64,000 nucleotides of DNA from positions 22,369,147-22,433,146 of the forward strand of contig NW_022145612.1 of the NCBI RefSeq assembly GCF_000002235.5, in the 5' to 3' direction. Source of the DNA: Strongylocentrotus purpuratus. Taxonomy: Eukaryota; Echinodermata; Echinoidea; Camarodonta; Strongylocentrotidae. The notes under the pieces are model-generated. The model saw only the letters and a program-made list of their open reading frames with translations. It had not been told where the DNA came from and ran no database searches. Position numbers and translations under genes: made by a program. Of this stretch, positions 24,479 through 35,281 are shown piece after piece (position 1 is the first letter of the stretch; the number at the start of each line of letters is the position of its first letter).

Positions 24479-27136
24479 ATATTGTAAAAATTTGAATTAT
24501 CACAACTTTCGGGCCGAAATGGTAAGGGCCGGGGTGGTTCAGCATTTTGAAGGGAAAAATAATTTTTTTTAATAGGCTAGTTTCCCCACAATGAATGTAC
24601 CTACATGCAATTTACTGGATTCTGACCCCCATATTCCTTTTAAAGGGGCGTGGTGGCAAATATTGTAAAAATTTGAATTATCACAACTTTTTGGCCGAAA
24701 TTGTAAGGGCCGGGGTGGTTCAGCATTTTGAAGGAAAATTTTTTTTTTTTTAATAGGCTAGTTTCCCCACATAAATGTACCTACATGCAATTAGATGGAT
24801 CCTGACCCCCATATCCCTTTAAAAGGGGCGTAGGGGCAAATATTGTGATAATTTGAATAAACACCAATTTCAGGCCGAAATGGTAAGGGCCGGGGTGGTT
24901 CAGCATTTTGGAGGAAAATATCATATTTTTTTAATAGGCTAGTTTCCCCACAATGAATGTACCTACATGCAATTAAATGGATTCTGACCCCCATATCCCT
25001 TTGAAAGGGGCGTAGGGGCAAATATTGTAAAAATTTGAATTATCACAACTTTCGGGCCGAAATTAGAAGGTCCGGGATGGTTCAGCATTTTGGAGGAAAA
25101 AATTATATTTTTTGATTAGGCTAGTTTCCCCACAATGAATGTACCTACATGCAATTTACTGGATTCTGACCCCCATACCCTTTTAAAGGGGCGTAGTGGC
25201 AAATATTGTAAAAATTTGAATTATCACAACTTTCGAGCCGAAATTGTAAGGGCCGGGGTGGTTCAGCATTTTGAAGGAAAATTTTTTTTTTTTTTAATAG
25301 GCTAGTTTCCCCAAATGAATGTACCTACATGCAATTTACTGGATTCTGACCCCCATATCCCTTTTAAAGGGGCGTAGTGGCAAATATTGTAAAAATTTGA
25401 ATTATCACAACTTTTGGCCGAAATTGTAAGGGCCGGGGTGGTTCAGCATTTTGAAGGAAAAAATAATTTTTTTTTAATAGGCTAGTTTCCCCACAATGAA
25501 TGTACCTACATGCAATTTACTGGATTCTGACCCCCATATCCCTTTTAAAGGGGCGTAGTGGCAAATATTGTAAAAATTTGAATTATCACAACTTTTTGGC
25601 CGAAATTGTAAGGGCCGGGGTGGTTCAGCATTTTGAAGGAAAAAATTATATTTTTTGATTAGGCTAGTTTTCCCACAATGAATGTACCTACATGCCATTA
25701 GATGGATCCTGACCCCCATATCCCTTTGAAAGGGGCGTAGTGGCAAATATTGTAAAAATTTGAATTATCACAACTTTCGGGCCGAAATTGTAAGGGCCGG
25801 GGTGGTTCAGCATTTTGGAGGAAAATATTATATTTTTTGAATAGGCTAGTTTCCCCACACTAAATGTACCTACATGCAATTAGATGGATCCTGACCCCCA
25901 TATCCCTTTAAAAGGGGCGTAGGGGCAAATATTGTGATAATTTGGATAAACACCAATTTCAGGCCGAAATGGTAAGGGCCGGGGTGGTTCAGCATTTTGG
26001 AGGAAAATATCATATTTTTTTAATAGGCTACTTTCCCCACAATGAATGTACCTACGTGCAATTAAATGGATCCTGACCCCCATATCCCTTTGAAAGGGGC
26101 GTAGGGGCAAATATTGTAAAAATTTGAATTATCACAACTTTCGGGCCGAAATGGTAAGGGCCGGGGTGGTTCAGCATTTTGAAGGGAAAAATAATTTTTT
26201 TTTAATAGGCTAGTTTCCCCACAATGAATGTACCTACATGCAATTTACTGGATTCTGACCCCCATATTCCTTTTAAAGGGGCGTAGTGGCAAATATTGTA
26301 AAAATTTGAATTATCACAACTTTTGGCCGAAATTGGAAGGGCCGGGGTGGTTCAGCATTTTGGAGGAAAATATTTTTTTTTTAATAGGCTAGTTTCCCCA
26401 CAATGAATGTACCTACATGCCATTAGATGGATTCTGACCCCAATATCCCTTTGAAAGGGGCGTAGGGGCAAATATTGTAAAAATTTGAATTATCACAACT
26501 TTCGGGCCGAAATGGTAAGGGCCGGGGTGGTTCAGCATTTTGAAGGAAAAATAATTTTTTTTTAATAGGCTAGTTTCCCCACAATGAATGTACCTACATG
26601 CAATTTACTGGATTCTGACCCCCATATTCCTTTTAAAGGGGCGTGGTGGCAAATATTGTAAAAATTTGAATTATCACAACTTTTTGGCCGAAATTGTAAG
26701 GGCCGGGGTGGTTCAGCATTTTGAAGGAAAATTTTTTTTTTTTTAATAGGCTAGTTTCCCCACAATAAATGTACCTACATGCAATTAGATGGATCCTGAC
26801 CCCCATATCCCTTTAAAAGGGGCGTAGGGGCAAATATTGTGATAATTTGAATAAACACCAATTTCAGGCCGAAATGGTAAGGGCCGGGGTGGTTCAGCAT
26901 TTTGGAGGAAAATATTTTTTTTTTTAATAGGCTAGTTTCCCCACAATGAATGTACCTACATGCCATTAGATGGATTCTGACCCCCATATCCCTTTGAAAG
27001 GGGCGTGGTGGCAAATATTGTAAAAATTTGAATTATCACAACTTTTGGCCGAAATTGTAAGGGCCGGGGTGGTTCAGCATTTTGGAGGAAAATATCATAT
27101 TTTTTGATTAGGCTAGTTTCCCCACAATGAATGTAC

Positions 27137-28470
27137 CTACATGCAATTAGATGGATCCTGACCCCCATATCCCTTTGAAAGGGGCGTAGTGGCAAATATT
27201 GTAAAAATTTGAATTATCACAACTTTCGGGCCGAAAATGTAAGGGCCGGGGTGGTTCAGCATTTTGGAGGAAAATATTATATTTTTTGAATAGGCTAGTT
27301 TCCCCACACTAAATGTACCTACATGCAATTAGATGGATCCTGACCCCCATATCCCTTTAAAAGGGGCGTAGGGGCAAATATTGTGATAATTTGGATAAAC
27401 ACCAATTTCAGGCCGAAATGGTAAGGGCCGGGGTGGTTCAGCATTTTGGAGGAAAATATCATATTTTTTGAATAGGCTAGTTTCCCCACAATGAATGTAC
27501 ATACATGCCATTAGATGGATTCTGACCCCCATATCCCTTTGAAAGGGGCGTAGTGGCAAATATTGTAAAAATTTGAATTATCGGAACTTTCGGGCCGAAA
27601 ATGTAAGGGCCGGGGTGGTTCAGCATTTTGGAGGAAAATATTATATTTTTTGAATAGGCTAGTTTCCCCACAATGAATGTACCTACATGCAATTTACTGG
27701 ATTCTGACCCCCATATCACTTTTAAAGGGGCGTAGTGGCCAATTGTTGAAAAAATTTGAATTATCACAACTTTCGGGCCGAAATTGGAAGGGCCGGGGTG
27801 GTTCAGCATTTTGAAGGAAAAAATTATATTTTTTGATTAGGCTAGTTTCCCCACAATGAATGTACCTACATGCCATTAGATGGATCCTGACCCCCATATC
27901 CCTTTGAAAGGGGCGTAGGGGCAAATATTGTAAAAATTTGAATTATCACAACTTTCGGGCCGAAATTAGAAGGTCCGGGGTGGTTCAGCATTTTGGAGGA
28001 AAATATTTTTTTTTTTTAATAGGTTAGTTTCCACACAATAAATGTCCATACATGCCATTAGATGGATCCTGACCCCCATATCCCTTTGAAAGGGGCGTAG
28101 TGGCAAATATTGTAAAAATTTGAATTATCACAACTTTCGGGCCGAAATTGTAAGGGCCGGGGTGGTTCAGCATTTTGGAGGAAAATATTATATTTTTTGA
28201 ATAGGCTAGTTTCCCCACACTAAATGTACCTACATGCAATTAGATGGATCCTGACCCCCATATCCCTTTAAAAGGGGCGTAGGGGCAAATATTGTGATAA
28301 TTTGGATAAACACCAATTTCAGGCCGAAATGGTAAGGGCCGGGGTGGTTCAGCATTTTGGAGGAAAATATCATATTTTTTTAATAGGCTACTTTCCCCAC
28401 AATGAATGTACCTACGTGCAATTAAATGGATCCTGACCCCCATATCCCTTTGAAAGGGGCGTAGGGGCAA
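27137..28470. repeat. Higher-order satellite block, right copy of the ~3.99-kb spaced duplication
   Basis: Carries the same order of monomer variants as 23149-24478. One part (28240-28470) also matches 25880-26110, including the rare CTACTTTCCCC and CTACGTGC variants, at a spacing of 2360 bp (13 monomers). Overlapping periodicities of 22 and 13 monomers point to repeated unequal exchange. Confidence 0.8.
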
Positions 28471-29289
28471 ATATTGTAAAAATTTGAATTATCACAACTT
28501 TCGGGCCGAAATGGTAAGGGCCGGGGTGGTTCAGCATTTTGAAGGGAAAAATAATTTTTTTTTAATAGGCTAGTTTCCCCACAATGAATGTACCTACATG
28601 CAATTTACTGGATTCTGACCCCCATATTCCTTTAAAGGGGCGTGGTGGCAAATATTGTAAAAATTTGAATTATCACAACTTTTTGGCCGAAATTGTAAGG
28701 GCCGGGGTGGTTCAGCATTTTGAAGGAAAATTTTTTTTTTTTTAATAGGCTAGTTTCCCCACACTAAATGTACCTACATGCAATTAGATGGATCCTGACC
28801 CCCATATCCCTTTAAAAGGGGCGTAGGGGCAAATATTGTGATAATTTGAATAAACACCAATTTCAGGCCGAAATGGTAAGGGCCGGGGTGGTTCAGCATT
28901 TTGGAGGAAAATATCATATTTTTTTAATAGGCTAGTTTCCCCACAATGAATGTACCTACGTGCAATTAAATGGATTCTGACCCCCATATCCCTTTGAAAG
29001 GGGCGTAGGGGCAAATATTGTAAAAATTTGAATTATCACAACTTTCGGGCCGAAATTAGAAGGTCCGGGATGGTTCAGCATTTTGGAGGAAAAAATTATA
29101 TTTTTTGATTAGGCTAGTTTCCCCACAATGAATGTACCTACATGCAATTTACTGGATTCTGACCCCCATACCCTTTTAAAGGGGCTTAGTGGCAAATATT
29201 GTAAAAATTTGAATTATCACAACTTTCGAGCCGAAATTGTAAGGGCCGGGGTGGTTCAGCATTTTGAAGGAAAATTTTTTTTTTTTTAA

Positions 29290-32250
29290 TAGGCTAGTTT
29301 CCCCAAATTGAATGTACCTACTTGCAATTTACTGAATTCTGACCCCCATATCCCTTTTAAAGGGGCGTAGTGGCAAATATTGTAAAAATTTGAATTATCA
29401 CAACTTTTTGGCCGAAATTGTAAGGGCCGGGGTGGTTCAGCATTTTGAAGAAAAAATAATTTTTTTTTAATAGGCTAGTTTCCCCACAATGAATGTACCT
29501 ACATGCAATTACTGGATTCTGACCCCCATATCCCTTTTAAAGGGGCGTAGTGGCAAATATTGTAAAAATTTGAATTATCACAACTTTTTGGCCGAAATTG
29601 TAAGGGCCGGGGTGGTTCAGCATTTTGAAGGAAAAAATTATATTTTTTGATTAGGCTAGTTTCCCCACAATGAATGTACCTACATGCAATTAGATGGATC
29701 CTGACCCCCATATCCCTTTGAAAGGGGCGTAGTGGCAAATATTGTAAAAATTTGAATTATCGGAACTTTCGGGCCGAAAATGTAAGGGCCGGGGTGGTTC
29801 AGCATTTTGGAGGAAAATATTATATTTTTTGAATAGGCTAGTTTCCCCACACTAAATGTACCTACATGCAATTAGATGGATCCTGACCCCCATATCCCTT
29901 TAAAAGGGGCGTAGGGGCAAATATTGTGATAATTTGGATAAACACCAATTTCAGGCCGAAATGGTAAGGGCCGGGGTGGTTCAGCATTTTGGAGGAAAAT
30001 ATCATATTTTTTTGAATAGGCTAGTTTCCCCACAATGAATGTACATGCATGCCATTAGATGGATTCTGACCCCCATATCCCTTTGAAAGGGGCGTAGTGG
30101 CAAATATTGTAAAAATTTGAATTATCGGAACTTTCGGGCCGAAAATGTAAGGGCCGGGGTGGTTCAGCATTTTGGAGGAAAATATTATATTTTTTTAATA
30201 GGCTAGTTTCCCCACAATGAATGTACCTACATGCAATTTACTGGATTCTGACCCCCATATCCCTTTTAAAGGGGCGTAGTGGCAAATATTGTAAAAATTT
30301 GAATTATCACAACTTTTTGGCCGAAATTGTAAGGGCCGGGGTGGTTCAGCATTTTGAAGGAAAAAATTATATTTTTTGATTAGGCTTGTTTCCCCACAAT
30401 GAATGTACCTACATGCCATTAGATGGATCCTGACCCCCATATCCCTTTGAAAGGGGCGTAGTGGCAAATATTGTAAAAATTTGAATTATCGGAACTTTCG
30501 GGCCGAAATTGTAAGGGCCGGGGTGGTTCAGCATTTTGGAGGAAAAATATATTTTTTTGAATAGGCTAGTTTCCCCACAATGAATGTACCTACATGCAAT
30601 TTACTGGATTCTGACCCCCATATTCCTTTTAAAGGGGCGTGGTGGCAAATATTGTAAAAATTTGAATTATCACAACTTTTTGGCCGAAATTGTAAGGGCC
30701 GGGGTGGTTCAGCATTTTGAAGGAAAATTTTTTTTTTTTTAATAGGCTAGTTTCCCCACACTAAATGTACCTACATGCAATTAGATGGATCCTGACCCCC
30801 ATATCCCTTTAAAAGGGGCGTAGGGGCAAATATTGTGATAATTTGAATAAACACCAATTTCAGGCCGAAATGGTAAGGGCCGGGGTGGTTCAGCATTTTG
30901 GAGGAAAATATCATATTTTTTTAATAGGCTAGTTTCCCCAAATTGAATGTACCTACTTGCAATTTACTGAATTCTGACCCCCATATCCCTTTTAAAGGGG
31001 CGTAGTGGCAAATATTGTAAAAATTTGAATTATCACAACTTTTTGGCCGAAATTGTAAGGGCCGGGGTGGTTCAGCATTTTGAAGGAAAAAATAATTTTT
31101 TTTTAATAGGCTAGTTTCCCCACAATGAATGTACCTACATGCAATTTACTGGATTCTGACCCCCATATCCCTTTTAAAGGGGCGTAGTGGCAAATATTGT
31201 AAAAATTTGAATTATCACAACTTTTTGGCCGAAATTGTAAGGGCCGGGGTGGTTCAGCATTTTGAAGGAAAAAATTATATTTTTTGATTAGGCTAGTTTC
31301 CCCACAATGAATGTACCTACATGCAATTAGATGGATCCTGACCCCCATATCCCTTTGAAAGGGGCGTAGTGGCAAATATTGTAAAAATTTGAATTATCGG
31401 AACTTTCGGGCCGAAAATGTAAGGGCCGGGGTGGTTCAGCATTTTGGAGGAAAATATTATATTTTTTGAATAGGCTAGTTTCCCCACACTAAATGTACCT
31501 ACATGCAATTAGATGGATCCTGACCCCCATATCCCTTTAAAAGGGGCGTAGGGGCAAATATTGTGATAATTTGGATAAACACCAATTTCAGGCCGAAATG
31601 GTAAGGGCCGGGGTGGTTCAGCATTTTGGAGGAAAATATCATATTTTTTTGAATAGGCTAGTTTCCCCACAATGAATGTACATGCATGCCATTAGATGGA
31701 TTCTGACCCCCATATCCCTTTGAAAGGGGCGTAGTGGCAAATATTGTAAAAATTTGAATTATCGGAACTTTCGGGCCGAAAATGTAAGGGCCGGGGTGGT
31801 TCAGCATTTTGGAGGAAAATATTATATTTTTTTAATAGGCTAGTTTCCCCACAATGAATGTACCTACATGCAATTTACTGGATTCTGACCCCCATATCCC
31901 TTTTAAAGGGGCGTAGTGGCAAATATTGTAAAAATTTGAATTATCACAACTTTTTGGCCGAAATTGTAAGGGCCGGGGTGGTTCAGCATTTTGAAGGAAA
32001 AAATTATATTTTTTGATTAGGCTTGTTTCCCCACAATGAATGTACCTACATGCCATTAGATGGATCCTGACCCCCATATCCCTTTGAAAGGGGCGTAGTG
32101 GCAAATATTGTAAAAATTTGAATTATCGGAACTTTCGGGCCGAAATTGTAAGGGCCGGGGTGGTTCAGCATTTTGGAGGAAAATATATATTTTTTTGAAT
32201 AGGCTAGTTTCCCCACAATGAATGTACCTACATGCAATTAGATGGATCCT
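29290..32250. repeat. Two adjacent 1637-bp satellite higher-order units (9 monomers each)
   Basis: GTACATGCATGCCATTAG occurs at 30041 and 31678, exactly 1637 bp apart. The CCCCAAATTGAATG and TACTGAATTCTGACC variants near 29301 and 30936 repeat at nearly the same distance. The runs between are almost identical, so this is the youngest visible duplication in the array. Confidence 0.85.
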
Positions 32251-33829
32251 GACCCCCATATCCCTTTAAAAGGGGTGTAGGGGCAAATATTGTGATAATT
32301 TGAATAAACACCAATTTCAGGCCGAAATGGTAAGGGCCGGGGTGGTTCAGCATTTTGGAGGAAAATATCATATTTTTTTAATAGGCTAGTTTCCCCACAA
32401 TGAATGTACCTACATGCAATTAAATGGATCCTGACCCCCATATCCCTTTTATATGGGCGTAGTGGCCAATTGTTGAAAAAATTTGAATTATCACAACTTT
32501 CGGGCCGAAATTGGAAGGGCCGGGGTGGTTCAGCATTTTGAAGGAAATTTTTTTTTTTTTAATAGGCTAGTTTCCCCACAATGAATGTACATTCATGCCA
32601 TTAGATGGATCCTGACCCCCATATCCCTTTGAAAGGGGCGTAGGGGCAAATATTGTGATAATTAGAATAAACACCAATTTCGGGCCGAAATTGTAAGGGC
32701 CGGGGTGGTTCAGCATTTTGGAGGAAAATATTGTTTTTTTTTAATAGGCTATTTTCCCCACAATGAATGTCCATACATGCCATTAGATGAATCCTGACCC
32801 CCATATCCCTTTGAAAGGGGCGTAGTGGCAAATATTGTAAAAATTTGAATTATCACAACTTTCGGGCCGAAATTGGAAGGGCCGGGGTGGTTCAGGATTG
32901 TGGAGGAAAATATTGTTTTTTTTAATAGGCTAGTTTCCCCACAATGAATGTACCTACATGCCATTAGATGGATCCTGACCCCCATATCCCTTAGAAAGGG
33001 GCGTAGTGGCAAATATTGTAAAAATTTGAATTATCAGAACTTTCGGGCCGAAATTGGAAGGGCCGGGGTGGTTCAGCATTTTGGAGGAAAATATAATTTT
33101 TTTTTAATAGGCTAGTTTCCCCACAATGAATGTACATACATGCCATTAGATGCATTCTGACCCCCATATCCCTTTGAAAGAAGCGTAGGGGCAAATATTG
33201 TAAAAATTTGAATTATCACAACTTTCGGGCCGAAATTAGAAGGTCCGGGGTGTTTCAGCATTTTGGAGGAAAATATTATATTTTTTTTAGTAGGCTAGTT
33301 TCCCCACAATGAATGTCCATACATGCCATTAGATGGATCCTGACCCCCATATCCCTTTGAAAGGGGCGTAGGGGCAAATATTGTGATAATTTGTATAAAC
33401 ACCAATTTCAGGCCGAAATGGTTAAGGCCTGGGTGGTTCAGCATTTTGGAGGAAAATATTATGTTTTTTGAATAGGCTAGTTTCCCCACAATAAATGTAC
33501 CTACATGCAATTAAATGGATTCCGACCCCCATATCCCTTCGAGAGGGGCGTAGTGGCAAATATTGTAAAAATTTGAATTATCACAACTTTCGGGCCGAAA
33601 TTGTAAGAGCCGGGGTGGTTCAGCAGTTTGGAGGAAAATATAATTTTTTTTAAATAGGCTGGTTTCCCCACAATTAATGTACCTACATGCAATTAAATGG
33701 ATTCTGACCCCCATATCCTTTGAAAGGGGCGTAGTGGCAAATATCGTGATAATTTGAATGAACACCAATTTCGGGCCGAAATGGTAAGGGCCGGGGTGGT
33801 TCAGCATTTTGGAGGAAAATATAATTTTT

Positions 33830-34837
33830 ATGCCTCCGCCACCGAAGGTTGTGCCGGAGGCATCATGTTTTCGGGTTGTCCGTCCGTACGTCCGTCCCGT
33901 TTGACCGTTATCACAATACCTCAAGAACCATTTAAGATTTAAACTTAAGACTCGGGAATAGTATTTATCACCATAGGAAGACGATCTGATTAGATTTTGG
34001 AGTACGTAGGTCAAAGGTCACAGGTCACAGAGGTCAACTTATGAAATTCCTTGTATTGAGTTTGTTAGCGCGATATCTCAAGAACCATTTGAGATTTAAA
34101 CTTCAAACTTAAGGATAGTATGTATCACCATAGGAAGACGATCTGATTAGATTTTGGAGCAAAGAATGTTAAAGGTCAAGGGTCACAGAGGTCAACTTAT
34201 GAAATTCCATACATTGAGATTGTTATCATGATATCTCAAGAACCACTGGAGATTTAAACTTCAAACTTAGTGATAGTGTGTATCACTATAGGAAAACAAT
34301 CTGATCACATTTTGGAGCACGTAGGTCAAAGGTCAAGGGTCATAGAGGTCAACTTATGAAATTCCATACTTTGAGATTGTTATCATGATATCTCAAGAAC
34401 CACTGGAGATGTAAAAACTTCAAACTTAAGGATAGTATGTATCACCATAGGAAGACAATCTGATTAGATTTTGGAGCACGTAGGTCAAAGGTCAAGGGTC
34501 ACAGAGGTCAACTTATGAAATTCCATACATTGGGATCGTTATCGCGATATCTCAAGAACCACTGGAGAATTTTCACTTCAAACTTAATGATAGTTATAGT
34601 ATCACCATATCATAATTATCTCAAGAACCACTGGAGATTTAAACTTCAAACTTAAGGATAGTGTGTATCACCATAGGAAGACAATCTGATTAGATTTTGG
34701 AGCACGTAGGTCAAAGGTCAAGGGTCACAGAGGTCAACTTATGAAATTCCATACATTGAGATTGTTATCATGATATCTCAAGAACCACTGGAGATTTAAA
34801 CTCCAAACTTGTTTAAATTGCTCTATGGCGGAGGCAT
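33830..34837. mobile_element. TIR element with internal ~158-bp tandem repeats
   Basis: ATGCCTCCGCCAC (33830) and ATGGCGGAGGCAT (ending 34837) form terminal inverted repeats of 12-13 bp; a second GGAGGCATCAT sits just inside the left end. The interior has five direct repeat units containing ATCTCAAGAACCA, GATTTAAACTTCAAACTTA, TATCACCATAGGAAGAC and CTGATTAGATTTTGGAGCA, plus a cluster of AGGTCA hexamers. One unit (about 34590-34640) is truncated. No transposase frame is present. The left terminus directly abuts the last satellite monomer. The superfamily was not assigned. Confidence 0.75.
34008..34036 (+). promoter_or_regulatory. Cluster of four AGGTCA half-sites (DR1, DR1, DR3)
   Basis: Four exact AGGTCA hexamers are spaced by 1, 1 and 3 bases. 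AGGTCA-N-AGGTCA is the classical DR1 bound by RXR heterodimers, HNF4 and COUP-TF type nuclear receptors, and DR3 is the vitamin-D-receptor type. Related clusters recur near 34171, 34323, 34492 and 34708. These sites are intrinsic to the transposon repeat; regulatory use is inference. Confidence 0.5.
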
Positions 34838-35212
34838 CATTTTCGACTGCACGCAGTCAAAATTCCATCTAGTTTTTTTTAGAAATGCCAATGATGTACA
34901 CTGCAATTTGTTATCATTCTTTCTTTTAACAGAGAGTTTAAATGTTATATTACCCATAGCAGGGCTCGACACTAACAGGTACCTTCAACACAGGGGTGCC
35001 CAAAATCTAGGTCATGACCCCAACATTTCAAACATTTTACATAGGGCTCATGCATTATAAAGACTCTGGTTAAATCTGGATCCCCTTCGAATAATTTTTG
35101 TTGATCTTTCAGTATAAACCTCAAATTCTTTTTTTAAAGTGTGTCCTGATGAAATATGCCATGGGTAATGATTTTTCATTTGCACTTTCTTACCCTGTCG
35201 TATCTCTTACAG
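34838..35212. other. Stretch between the TIR element and the first visible vezatin exon
   Basis: No exon with a supported frame. CAGGGCTCGACACTAAC at about 34961 resembles the terminus of a common hAT-like element in marine invertebrates, but no matching right end was found. The vezatin N-terminal coding region is not recognised here. Confidence 0.4.
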
Positions 35213-35281
35213 ATTTGGACCACCAGAATTACCCATGGAAGTTTGTTTCCAGTCGACAGAAAAGAGTTTTTAGCATACTTA
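35213..35281 (+). CDS. VEZT: Vezatin exon a (first visible)
   Basis: Acceptor TCTCTTACAG, donor TTA|GTAAGT, 69 bp in phase 0: IWTTRITHGSLFPVDRKEFL and three more residues. Similarity to other vezatins is weak here. The choice rests on splice sites and on phase agreement with the next exon. Confidence 0.6.

Larger units (their letters stand above)
10165..33829. repeat. Satellite DNA array, ~182-bp monomer, about 130 copies
   Basis: Head-to-tail copies fill 23.7 kb. Fixed blocks per monomer, in order: TGGATCCTGACCCCCATAT, CCCTTTGAAAGGGGCGTAG, GGCAAATATTGTAAAAATTT, GAATTATCACAACTTTC, GGGCCGAAATTGTAAGGGCC, GGGGTGGTTCAGCATTTTGG, a variable A/T linker, AATAGGCTAGTTTCCCCACA and ATGAATGTACCTACATGC. 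Two short perfect palindromes recur: CCCTTTGAAAGGG and TTTCGGGCCGAAA. Variants differ in the linker (poly-T, TTATATTTTTTGATTAGG, TATCATATTTTTTTAATAGG) and in GATAATTTGAATAAACACC replacing the usual block. Minus-strand frames such as MPLRPFQRDMGVRIHLIACR are by-products of the repeat. Monomer length near 180 bp is typical of centromeric or heterochromatic satellites, but no centromere function is shown. Confidence 0.97.

Noticed and set aside
10165..33829. Dozens of minus-strand frames of 60-200 residues (MPLRPFQRDMGVRIHL type)
   Set aside because: They are translations of the satellite monomer, change frame whenever a monomer gains or loses a base, and have no fixed start or stop. No evidence of a protein.
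10165..33829. CRISPR-like array
   Set aside because: The units are contiguous satellite monomers without unique spacers, in a eukaryotic sequence.
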